Assembly: GCF_000715075.1 (NCBI RefSeq)
Contig: NC_134095.1
Coordinates: forward strand, 63,307,990 to 63,371,989
Direction: 5' to 3'
From: Nicotiana tabacum
Taxonomy: Eukaryota > Streptophyta > Magnoliopsida > Solanales > Solanaceae
Length of the DNA: 64,000 bases
Positions 34,357 through 45,124 of this stretch are shown in pieces (position 1 is the stretch's first letter; every line of letters starts with the position of its first letter). A program made the translations under genes and the position numbers. A model generated the notes under the pieces. The model was given only the letters and a program-made list of their open reading frames with translations. It was not told the DNA's origin and did not search any database.

Positions 34357-37189
34357 AGTGTCCAAACTCAACCCCCTACCCCCTCTCATCGTCCCAGCAC
34401 ACCCTCAGAGAACCCTCATCGCCTCCGCCGTGAGCCGCCTGCCGGAAATCGTCTCCGCCGGCGGCGTTAGTCCAATCAATACCAAATTAACACCATAGAT
34501 TCCCCTCCTTCTCCTCTTTCCAAAACTCTAAATCCCCACTCTCAAATCCCAGCCCAACCTCTCGAATCTTGAATCAAAAAGAACGACCAAAACCCTAACT
34601 CATCAAATCGGCCCCAAAATTACAACCCATGAGCTCCGTGACCCCCTCTTCCTAAATCACAAACCAGCTACCCTCGAATCGGCCCCAAGCTCCTCAAATC
34701 TTAAATCTAAGTCAAGCCCTAAAATCCAAAAAAAAAAACCTCGAGTTCAAGATTTCAGTAAGGATTTAGGTCTAGTTCGACTTTATTCATGTGTTCTTGA
34801 TAAGAACACATGATTAATGTCAAACTTGGTAGGAAAATTTGAAGGTTCAAAGTTTTTTTTTGTATTTCTTACGGTCCAGGCCATGGTTAGGTATTTTGTT
34901 CTTTACCTTTTAAGTGTTAATTTTCATGTGCATTTCCCTTCTCATCCTACTCTGTTTCTTTTGTTTGTGTTTTGATTTTTTCTGTTTTTCCGTTCTTGCA
35001 ATCATTTCTGCATGTGTTTCTTTTTAAGTTAAGATTAATGGTTAGTTTTTAGGTTCGTCATTTTTATTTGAATTCGTTAGGTTAGCTCGTTTGATTGTTC
35101 CCTTTAGTCTTGGGCTGGTCGAAAGCATTTGGTCCAAAAGGCTGAAATCCTAATTGCCTTTCATTTTTCTGCCTTCTTGATTCTTCTGAGTTTCTGACTT
35201 GGACCTGGGACCAAAAGAAAGGGACTAGCCCGGGTTTTCGAAGGCCCATATCTGGTTCACCTTGGGTCAGCATTGACCCATACTCATTGGGTTCAAAAGG
35301 GAAATAACAGGGGCATGAGGGTTAGTTTGGATATTTGTTTGAGGGAATCACTCTGATAACAGAATAGGGAAGCTTCTAGGAAGCTGGGGTGGGGGGCTAT
35401 TTTGGATTCTGGAAATTAAAACTAAGGGCACCTAGGCTAAAATGAAAACTTCAAAAGGGGCCAAGTGCAAACTTGATTTTCTTTAAGATACCCTAATAGC
35501 TTACCTATAAAGGCATCCTAACTTGACACTCAAGTCAGAAATTCAGAGATAACAAATCCAGAAAAAAAAAACATCTGAAAATTTCAATAAAATCACTGTT
35601 TCATTGAACTTCTCCTGTGATTTTTGAAGTTTTCATTTTTTGATTCATCTGGGGTGGAAATGGATTGAATTTGGGTTTGTAAAGGTTTGATTTGAAGCTT
35701 GCTGGGTGATTGTTCGATTGAACTATTTTTTAGACTGTTGAATATCTTGTTTCTGGTTTGAAATTGGTTTTACTGGTTATTTTCTGCTGCTGAAGTTCTG
35801 GTTCTGTTGTTGCCTACTATTCCCTCACCTCTTTTTCCCTTTCAAATTCCAGTTACATGTTCTTGAGACTCATACAATGTGATACTCAAACTGACGATAA
35901 ACAGAATCCTGAAGTTTTAATAGTAGTCTAATGGTCCATAGCTTAATTTCATTTCCTTTATGAATGTCTTCTGATTCATGTTCTTCCTACATGTTGTATG
36001 TTCACTTTAGGATTGAATATGGTTCTGTTGAAGTGTAGGTGATTCAGAATACTTTAGACCATACATAGTATGTGTTAAATGAGCCATTAATTGTATCTTA
36101 TAACTCATTATGGAATTTAGGTGCAAAAGACTGCATTAGAGCTATCTTGTTGTATGATTCATTTAAGAGGATGTGATATATGTGTTGTGCTTAAATAACT
36201 TTCTGAAATAGCTAATCAAATGGGGTATACTAGCTATTGGATGGCGTTGAGATTTGTCAATACATGTTTCACTTGTTAATTATGGTTCTTCGCATTAGCA
36301 TAGATTCGATAGTGAGTCTATGACCGTTAGCTTTGTTTTTTTAAATGGTTATGAGCTCATTGAGCTTTGGGCGATGAGGTCTCTTGCAAAGAAAATGACA
36401 CGTTGTTGATACATGGGCTTGCTTCTTGAGCCAGATCTGAGGCTGGCCCATTTGACGCCAGTTATGGCTTGCCCAGTTTGTCTGGAGGTGTGTCTTTGGA
36501 CATTCATCTCACATTAAGAATTTGGGCTCAATCTGGGCCCAGAATCTTAAAATGCAGTCGGAGGTATAAAACGGTGAACCTTGCATCATGCGTTTTGCTT
36601 AACTGGCCCAATCACTCATCGTTACAATTTGATTTAACCCGGTTTCGTGAATTTGATTCGCTAATTTTCTATTCCTTTTTATCAGTTAGCCAAGCCCTTT
36701 AATAATCGAGGCAAGCCATATTATGTAACTTGAATAGTCTATGGCCCTCCAAATATAATTTGAATTCCCTTTTAAAATTGGATTTGAGGTGTGCCACGCC
36801 GAACAAAACTCTTGAAATGCGTGACCCTCGCTTAATTGTTTCTTTTAAAGTCCTTAGAATTCGAGGCATGCCATTTAGCTAATTTTTATGGCCCCCGCAA
36901 AGTTGCTAACGCGTAGTTGCTCTAGGCGCGTCATTTTAATAAAATTACCTTCCTAAATTTGGGTGCGCATTTATGTGACCCAAATCCAAATCTCAACAAT
37001 ATTAAAATATGTCAAAGACCACGGGTGCATTTATGTGACGTGGTTCAAGACGTGTTTTAATAACGTTGCAATCTTCCTAAAAATGAATAAAAACGGTTAA
37101 AAACTAAAATTTGCACATAGGTTCACAATTGTTTAAAATCGGATAATTAAGCCGAATATAATAGTTGAGCGACTGTGCTAGAACCACGA

Positions 37190-37222
37190 AACTCGGGAGT
37201 GCCTAACACCTTCTCCCGGGTT
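37190..37222 (+). ncRNA. Conserved Ogre LTR hairpin (candidate structured leader RNA)
   Basis: AACTCGGGAG, loop TGCCTAACACCTT, CTCCCGGGTT form a 10-bp stem with one G-U pair. Copies are at 55192-55224 and 14535-14567, and a diverged version with a re-paired stem is at 22157-22187 (minus). It would be in the leader of the genomic RNA, about 220 bases before the primer site. Confidence 0.6.
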
Positions 37223-37308
37223 AACAAAATTCCTTACCCGAATTTTTGGTTTGCGGACTGTTAAACAGAGTCAATTTTTTTCTCGATTCGGGATTGAACC
37301 GGTGACTT

Positions 37309-37341
37309 GGGACACCATAAATCTCCCAAGTGGCGACTCTG
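37309..37341 (+). ncRNA. Second Ogre LTR hairpin followed by a primer-site-like motif
   Basis: ACTTGGGA...TCCCAAGT are 8-bp perfect inverted arms around an 8-11 base loop, and TGGCGACTCTG (37331-37341) begins within the end of the 3' arm. That motif is identical to the first 11 bases of the true primer site at 37445. Copies follow in the other Ogre LTRs. Confidence 0.5.
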
Positions 37342-37444
37342 AATCTTTTAAGAATAAATCCCGTTTCGATTGTCACTTAAATTGGAAAAACTCCCTTATA
37401 TATACCCTTACGGGGGTGTAGGAAAAAAGGAGGTGTGACACCTC

Positions 37445-37462
37445 TGGCGACTCTGCTGGAGA
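37445..37462 (+). other. Ogre primer-binding site (tRNA-Arg type)
   Basis: TGGCGACTCTGCTGGAGA starts four bases after the LTR end. Its complement ends AGAGTCGCCA, as expected for plant tRNA-Arg species whose acceptor begins GACTC; Ogre is reported to prime with tRNA-Arg. One base near the end departs from the common GGGGA form. Confidence 0.85.
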
Positions 37463-38549
37463 TCGAACCCAGAATCTCTGGTTCAGGGTTCAGAATTCGA
37501 GCTTAAATGAATTGTTATATTTGGCTTTATTTATTATCTATGTTATTACATGTTTGGGCCTAATGTGCTAAATGTTGCTTTTACCGCTTTGATATTATCT
37601 AAAACTGTATATAAACTGCCATGAAACCTTTCTCTTCTCATCTTAGGGGATGTGCTCGCTGGCCGAGACTCCCTATTCTGTTAGTGTCATACCTTGAAAT
37701 AAGAAAGAGGCTCAGACAAGTTACAAATCCGGATGACCTTTTGGTTCCCGATACGTAGCCCCTTCCTCGGCTCGAGTTGTCCGTTCGGGTACACAGTCTA
37801 GAACAAATACCCAGGTTTTGAACCTAGAATAACTCAGCCTCATGCCGGATCCCTAGTAGGAACATTTGTTTGCATCATATGCATTTGACTTTGGAGACTC
37901 AACACAGGGGTTGGGTCTGTCTAGGACAGGTGTACCCGAAATGTAAAGACCATTAGGATGCATCTTACTTGCTACTTGCACATTCATTTGCTTCGGATTT
38001 CCATGTTGACCGGCTTACAAGGAAAACTTAGATGGTTGAGAGGGATAAGTGCCTGTTTTGAAAAACCAATGTCCCAAACATACCGAAACTCTGCCGAAAT
38101 TTTGAAAAAAAAAAGAATTTTGTAGTTTTCAAAGAAAAGAAAAGAAAAGGAAAATCTTTGTGTTTTAGAAAGGAAAAATAGTTGGTTTTATTTTGACAAA
38201 TTTGCCTTAACTATGCCAGTTTGATTCTCATAGGATGTGAGATATGTAGGCAACCCTCATCGGGTCCAACTTCTTTCTGCAAAAATTGCCCAAAAGAAAC
38301 AAAATTTTTTACTTTTATTTGAAAATAATTAGGGTGATGCCATTCTTGTCAAAAATAGACGAATGTCCCTAAAAGGGCGCCGAAAGGCTGCTTTTGCAAG
38401 AACAACCGCCTGTGGCCATTTTTCAAGGTTTTCACTGGTTAGCCAACACAACCTTAAAATCCTCGTCTCCGAGGTGCTGAAAGGCCGTATTTGCAAAACC
38501 GGATTTCATTCAATTTGAAAAAAAAAGTGTCAATTTGTTTTTGAGTTAA
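37463..38549 (+). other. Ogre 5' leader
   Basis: About 1.1 kb with no supported ORF between the primer site and ORF1. A possible splice acceptor, ATATATGTGCAG, ends at 38591 just inside the start of the ORF1 homology. Confidence 0.6.
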
Positions 38550-40634
38550 TTGAATCATGATTTTTGCGTAACCACCCTAATATATGTGCAGAATGAGCAC
38601 AAGTCAGAATTTGCCAATAACAATCGTGAACAAGATCCTTTGGAGTTGCATATGTGGTGGGATAATCTGGGTAAATTGGGACAAGACACAGTCAATCTAT
38701 ACTTGGGAGGCCTCACTTGGTTGCTAAAGATTAATCCTTGGGGAGACATCATAAAGGCGTTGGTTTCATTTTGGGACCCGACCCACTACATATTTCATTT
38801 CTCAGATTTTGAACTTACCCCAACATTGGAAGAAATAGCCGGATATATTAGGAATCTCAAAGTTCCCCTGAGACACCAGTACCTGATTGCTCCAAGGGTC
38901 GTAGCCGTACACAAGTTCTTAGACTTTTTGAAAATAAGCAGGGGGTCCACAACCCAGACTTGGCAGCTAGTTTTTGTACTTTGTAGTTTATATACAACAG
39001 ATATGGTCATATAGGAGGGTTCAACAAGCCGGAAAATAAAATTTGTAGCAAAGGAAACCGCCTTAAGTGGGAAGAACACATGTGTTTTGCATTTATGGTG
39101 GTCTTTTTGGGACTTTTGGTGTTTCCTAGAAAAGATGGGAATATTAACATACGAGTAGCCGGAGTTGTCAGCACTTTGCTTACTCAGGCCAATAACACCC
39201 TCGCACCCATGATAGTAGCTGAAATCTTCCGTGCTCTCACAGCCTGCAAAGCCGGAGGAGACTTTTTCAAAGGGTGCAACGTGTTGTTGCAGATGTGGAT
39301 GATCGAACACTTATGCCATCGTCCTCAATTTATGAGTTATGGGTCGATAGAGAAAACATGCATAGAAGAATTTTACACAAGGGTTAACGGGATCAGCAGC
39401 CTGCCGGAGGGGGTTATAGAGTGGGAAGCGTGCCTCCGTTCCATCACTGCAAACCAAATAGAGTGGACATTTGGATGGCTGTCTGTGGATGAGGTCATAT
39501 ACATGCCAGCCACCGGGCCTCATTTCCTCTTGATGGGACTCAGGAGTATCCAGCCTTATGCTCCATATCGGGTTTTGAGGCAGCTGGGGAGATGCCAGAT
39601 AGTTCCGAGAGATGAAGATCTTAGTGCCCAAGTAGTCGAGATTGGACCTAACGGTCAGTTTCATGAAGCAGCAGTCCGCCAAATTTGGAGCGAATGTCAA
39701 TACTTAACAGCCAATACCTGTGTACGTGATCGATCCAAAGGTGAGTTTCACCAGGGTACCTTGCTTGGTATAGGAGAGAAATTGAGTTTGGGAGGCCGGC
39801 TAAAAGACCCCATCTTTTGGAATTCGTCGAGGCGTCATAGGAACAATGGGCTTGGTTGACTAAGGAGAATGAGGACAGGGCCACAATAGGAAGGTTGGAA
39901 AAACAAGTCAAAGAACTTCAATTCAAGAATAGCTTGCAAGCAGCGGCAGACGAAGGTGAAAGAAAAGGCTAGCCAAAGAAAATGAGGTCCTTCGAACCCA
40001 AATTCAGAAAATGAAAATAGCGGCAGAAAACCCCGCCCGAAGTGCCAAAGATGAAAAACTCATAAGTAACCTGAGGTAGAAAGTAAGTGACTATAGTTTT
40101 GATTTGAACAAGGTAGAAAGTGAACTAGTCAGGGTTCGAAAGCAATTGGCTAAACACGCAGATGAACGAGCACGCCTGGTTAAGCAGTTGAAAGAGAAGT
40201 ACGACAATGAGGTCGCGGGATTAAAGAAAAGGGTCATCGCCATGGAAAACAAAATGATCAAACAGGCGAAAGACTTCAAGGTTGAAAGGGAACATTGTTA
40301 TACAACATTGGCACAATTAGAAATAGATTTTCAATAACTTCAGGAGCAGAATCATGCGGCCGAGCAAACTTTGGAAGCCAGGACCCAACAGATCGGGCGT
40401 TTGTTGCAAGGAAAAGGTGTCATAAGAGAAAGAAATAAAACCATCATCGATTACATTGTTGTGAAGTGCCAAGCCTATGAGGATATGACTCGCACCACCT
40501 TCTTCGCGGCAGTGATGACATTTGTTAAACAAATAATGAGTGACTTGGATCGACTTCAAAGGGATCTTGCTTATAGGCCTACGATGAGACCGAATGATGT
40601 CCCGCGGGCACCAGGAGCATTAATGTATTCATGA
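38550..40634 (+). pseudogene. Ogre ORF1 (upstream accessory protein, DUF7745/plant mobile domain-like plus coiled coil)
   Basis: ORF1 upstream of gag is characteristic of Ogre; its function is unknown. Homology starts at about 38592 (NEHKSEFANNNREQDPLE). The N-terminal globular region reads FWDPTHYIFHFSDFELTPTL and EEIAGYIRN, the style of the DUF7745 / plant mobile domain group (from memory). A frameshift at about 38980 moves to the frame 39026-39859, which includes EEFYTRVNGISSLPEGVIEW and IEWTFGWLSVDEVIY. After a second shift near 39850 and stops around 39960-40080 a charged coiled coil follows (VRKQLAKHADERARLVKQLK at 40131-40190), then CQAYEDMTRTTFFAAVMTF and the end at 40632-40634. The true start is uncertain and splicing into 38592 is possible. 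Confidence 0.7.
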
Positions 40635-41340
40635 TTTTTTCATTTGAGTCTATATTTCCTTTTCTGTTAGAGTCCGTCAGTTGTTTTGAGTCTGTATTTC
40701 CTTTTTGCTGGAGTCTGTCAGTTGTGTTCGAGTCTGTATTTTCTTTTGATTATGATAGTTTATTTCTGGAGTCTATATTTCGTCTTTTTATCAGTGTCTG
40801 TTAGTTTCCCTTGGAGTCTGTTAGTTCTGAGTCTTTGTAATCAAAGCATTTGCATTTATGAAAATTGAAAATCCCAAAAAATGTTTTTCTATTTACTTTC
40901 ACACTTATCTCCTAGAACTACACTCGGTCTGATTCATGCGGGGTCATGATACGTAGGAAATCTCCATAGGATTCGAACATAACCAAAAAAAAGGAGAGAA
41001 GAAGAAGAAAAATGAAAAGAGAGAGGAAAAACAAGGGAGTAAAAGAAAGGAAAAGAGAGAAGAATAAGAAAACTAAGAGAAAGAGGCAATGGCAAAACCA
41101 GAGGGAAATGGGAGGATGAAAACAAAGAAAAGCAAAAGCCAGGATTTAAAAAAAAAAGAGAAAAAGAAAGAAAGTTGCAAATGGAAAAGCCGGGATGACG
41201 CAAGCAGCCGATCAAATGCATGATAGAAACGGTTAACTGCTTAAGTGCATTCATTCCCCAAATGTATGGTTACCAATTTGTTAAAGACCTAACCACTAAC
41301 AATGTTGTTGTTGATGTATTGAGTCCAGGCAGGTGGTTAG
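40635..41340 (+). other. Ogre spacer ORF1-gag with degenerate GAGTCTGTATTTCC repeats and a purine tract
   Basis: GAGTCTGTATTTCCTTTT-like words recur six to seven times in 40645-40835 with 30-60 bp spacing. From 40985 to 41180 the plus strand is almost all A and G (GAAGAAGAAAAATGAAAAG type). No coding sequence is supported. Confidence 0.65.
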
Positions 41341-43770
41341 TTGATTGGCATTCTGGCAACTCACTCATACAACACCCGATCAAAACATAGGCTGAATATG
41401 GCCAACCAAGAACCGGAGACAAGTATTGTCGACCCGTCAAAAGAAGTGGAAGAATTGGATGTTAATGTGATGAGGGGAGAGATGTATAAGTTAAAGCAAC
41501 AAATGGCTGAAATGTACCAAGCCTGGGGAAAGGGGCATCCACCACCGATTTATCTCGCCAACCCTGCTTATATCCCACCATTGGCTCAACCTCAAGAACC
41601 TCCCACTGTGAACTCATCTCCAGCCTTTTCCCTCTACCAACAATGCCATGACACCACTTCCCATACATCACAAGCTCCTCCACCCAGACAAGTCCCCCAC
41701 CCTCCCCCACCAATCACCCTTATTTTTGTGACACCTCCACCTGCTACATTACACCAATCTTCCAGTGAACCTCTGTTCCAAACTCACGACAACCAGTATT
41801 ATCCCCCTGAACCCACCTTCAAAGTTCTAGAACCATATTCTTACACCCCTCATCTTGATCTCACGGCAGAAACCGAGAAGCCACCTAAGAATCCCGAACA
41901 TGAGGAGATGATCAGAAAGGTCAAAAGCTTAGAACAATCGTTCAGAGATATGAGGGGGTTAGGAGGTCAAGTAAGTGTGGCCTACAATGATTTATGTCTG
42001 TTCCCAGATGTTCAGTTACCCGCAGGATTCAAGATGCCTAAGTTTGATCTGTACGACGGGCATGGCGACCCAGTAGCACACTTAAGAGGATTTTGTAGCA
42101 AGATGAGAGGAGCAGGCGGAAGAGATGAATTGTTGATGACATATTTCAGCCAAAGTTTGAGTGGATCGACATTAGAATGGTATACTAGACAAGATCACAG
42201 CAGGTGGTACACATGGGACGATTTGGCCCAAGCCTTTGCCTGCCATTTTTAGTACAATCTTGAAATTATCCCATACCGTCTGTCATTAACAAAGATTGAG
42301 AAGAAGCCCGGTGAGAGTTTCAGGGAATATGGATTCTAGTGGAGAGAGCAAGCAGCGAGGGTTGACCCTCCAATGAAAGAAAGTGAGATGGTTAATTATT
42401 TCTTGCAGGCTTTGGAACCCACTTATTTTGGTCACTTGGTATCAGCAGTGGGCAAGTCCTTTAATGAGGTTGTAAAATTGGAAGGGGTGGTTGAGGAGGG
42501 ACTCAAGTCCAACAAGATCATGAGTTATTCAACAATCAAAGCGACCATCCAGGCCATTCAAAACGGTACGGTAGGTGTACTCGGGAAGAAAAAGAAAGAG
42601 GACATTGCGACAATTGAGTCGGGAGCTTGGGTCGGATCCAGGAACCTTCCACATTACTACAACCAACCTCGGCCCTATCAACAAACTTACTCCTACACTC
42701 CATATAGCCCACCACAACACTACTACTCACCGCCCGATCCCTATTTTTCCGTCCATCATGCACAAGCCTATACCCAACCTCCTGCTCACGCACAATGGCA
42801 TGCGCCAGCTCCACAAAATCCATACCCAGCTCCATAGAATACCTATCCACCCCCAAAATCCTACAAAAATCTTCTTGGAACAGGTTTTCGACCAAATCAA
42901 GCCTTTAAGAATGAGAGTTTGCAAAAGCAGAAGACTTTCACTTCATTGGGAGAATCATATACTAGTCTATTCCACAGACTAAGACAGTTGGGTATGTTGA
43001 ATTCGATCGAGGTTAAACTACTGAATCCCCCTCCCAGAAATCTTGACCGCTCGGTAAGTTGTGAGTATTGTTTAGTGGCCCCGGGTCATGCTACAAAGAA
43101 ATGCTGGAAATTGAAAACAGTTGTTCAAGAGCTCATTGATACTAATCGGATTGAGATACAAGCTCTGGAGGCACCCAATATCAATCAGAATCCCTTGCCA
43201 GCCCATCATGAGACAAATATGATTGAGATAGTGCATAAGGGAGGGGAGCCCAAGAAGCCTTCGCAAACGGTCATGATGATTCGGGCTAGTGAAGCCAAGC
43301 CGTCTGAAAAGTCAACAAGTGAGAAGTCTGTGATCAAGTTGAATGGGTCAAATAGTGAACCATCTACGGTGATCAAGAAGGGGTCCTCAAGTGACGTTGC
43401 AAGGAAACATGAAAGAGCGAAAGTAGTTATGCCAGGAATGACAAACAAGCCTGTGGTAATTGTGAAGGGCGCCCACATAGATCCTATCATTATCAAACCG
43501 GTAACTCAATTATCGATAGTCAACAGCAAGGCAGTCCCATGGAATTATGAACGAGTGACAGTGACTTACAAGGGGAAAGAGGTTAAAGAAGAAGTGTGTG
43601 AGACCCATGGTTTGACTCGATCGGGGAGATGCTTTGCCCCCGAAAGGTTGAGAAAAGCTAAGACCTCCAAAGATAACCCAGTGTTGGTGAAGAAAGCTGT
43701 GACCGAGAAAGAAGCAGAGGAATTTCTAAGAAAGATAAAAGTGCAGGACTATTCCATTGTGAGCAGTTAA
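41341..43770 (+). pseudogene. Ogre gag
   Basis: Gag packages the RNA. The first in-frame part (41341-42252) starts with an RT-like TTG/ATG-poor leader; the ATG at 41398 (MANQEPETSIVDPSKE) is the likely start. A proline-rich stretch (41540-41860) precedes the gag core: GFKMPKFDLYDGHGDPVAHL at 42027-42086, then LMTYFSQSLSGSTLEWYTRQ, with TAG at 42250 after WDDLAQAFACHF. The frame continues past it (YRLSLTKIEKKPGESFREY), with a second TAG near 42339, and again opens as MKESEMVNYFLQALEPTYFG (42373-42837, TAG). The C-terminal part (42919-43770) has a zinc-knuckle-like CEYCLVAPGHATKKCWKL (C-x2-C-x6-H-x4-C, 43063-43116). Three TAG/stop changes are the main damage. Confidence 0.85.
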
Positions 43771-43835
43771 GGAAGACACCGACTTAGATCTCGATATTGT
43801 CATTATTGATCCATTCAGACGAGCATCGTTGAGCT

Positions 43836-44675
43836 TTGATGAAGATCTTGAACGAAGCCCACGTTCTTGACAAAATCTCAGTAAACCACTTGGAAAAGAT
43901 AACTAATAAGATATTTGAGGTAAACAGAGTCACTTTTTTTGATGATGAGTTGCCCGTGGAGGGTACTGAGCACAATAGAGCCCTCTATCTGACGGTGAAA
44001 TGTGAAGATTTCGTGGTTACTCGGGTACTGGTTGACAATGGTTCCAGTGCAAATATTTGCCCTCTTTCCACTCTGAACAAGTTAAAGGTGGATGATGAAA
44101 GAATTTACAAGAACAATATCTGTGTTCGGGGATTCAACGGTGGAGGGAAAGATTCAGTCGGGGACATAGTGCTCGAGCTTACAATAGGGCCAGTTGAATT
44201 TACTATGGAATTCCAGGTGCTCGATGTGGCTGTTTCTTACAATCTGTTGTTAGGTCGACCCTGGATTCATGCTGCCAAAGCGGTCCCGTCCACTCTACAT
44301 CAAATGGTCAAGTTTGAATGGGATAGACAGGAAATTGTTGTGCACGGCGAAGATAATTTGTGTGTTCCTAGTGATGCCATTGTTCCGTTCATAGAGTTTG
44401 AAGATGACAAGGGGCCATGGGTTTATCAGGTTTTTGATACGGTATCGATAGAGAAAATTTCTGAAGGGAAGTGTGTGCCGACTCTAAGGGTAGCTGCTGT
44501 ATAAGTCATGGTAGTCGTTGAAATGTTGAAAAATGGTTTTGTACCGGGCAAGGGTTTGGGTGCATCCCTGCAAGGTATTGTACAATCAGTTTCTCTTCCT
44601 AAAAATTTGGATACGTTTGGTCTGGGGTTCAAGCCCACAATCACAGATGTGAGGAGAGCCAAAAAAATGAAATAG
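43836..44675 (+). pseudogene. Ogre protease with C-terminal G-patch-like segment
   Basis: The aspartic protease region is open for 222 codons: VTRVLVDNGSSANICPLSTL (active-site D-N-G-S, 44014-44073), VRGFNGGGKDSVGDIVLELT, and NLLLGRPWIHAAKAVPSTL marking the end of the fold. TAA at 44502-44504 is followed in the same frame by VEMLKNGFVPGKGLGASLQG (44517-44576), which resembles the G-patch motif, a glycine-rich nucleic-acid-binding segment known downstream of some retroviral and plant retroelement proteases. A further stop ends this frame at about 44673. The flanking linker 44681-44944 continues in another frame up to the intron donor. Confidence 0.8.
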
Positions 44676-44940
44676 AGAGCATGGGCCCTTCCAAAGCCAG
44701 TCCCGCGTCTTTCCAGATCATTTGTCAAGTTGGTGCCAGAAAGCGCCCAGTGACGACGGTTCCCAGTTCGGTGGTTGATATGGATGGAGATTTGATGGAA
44801 AAGTTCGAGAGGATATTCGACGAAGTGAACACGGTAGAAGCTGGAGAGGGTTCTAGCAAGGTAGATGTGCAATTTGTTGGGTCTAGTGCAAAGATTAACA
44901 ATTGGGAAGCTACTCATCTCCCCACCAGGAAAGAGTTTTG

Positions 44941-45124
44941 GTAGTTTGCTTTGATTTTCTTTCAGTTTATCTGGATTATTCTAGGGTTGTAATTCAGATT
45001 CTATGTTCCGTCCGTTTGGATGTATAAACCTTGTTATCTTTAATTTCAATGAAATGCAATTTCCTTTTTTTTTCTCTTCCTTTTTGATAGTTTTATTTTT
45101 ATTTTTCTTTTCTTCATTGTACAG
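44941..45124 (+). other. Candidate Ogre intron between protease and RT
   Basis: Donor GTAGTTTG at 44941, directly after the linker segment LPTRKEFW; acceptor TTCATTGTACAG ends at 45124 after a long pyrimidine tract (45060-45120). The acceptor is followed by FYAGFNDMTCMGNLQPSLKS, a reading that leads, with one frameshift at about 45230, into RT. A removable intron at exactly this place is a published Ogre trait. Splicing here is not proven. Confidence 0.7.

Larger units (their letters stand above)
33705..37440 (+). repeat. Ogre 5' LTR
   Basis: Pairs with 51703-55443 over its full length. U3 includes a palindrome and TATA-like motif near 34271-34356; the 3' 260 bp hold the conserved hairpins and primer-site-like motif shared with the solo LTRs at 10232-14786 and 21970-24429. 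Confidence 0.95.
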
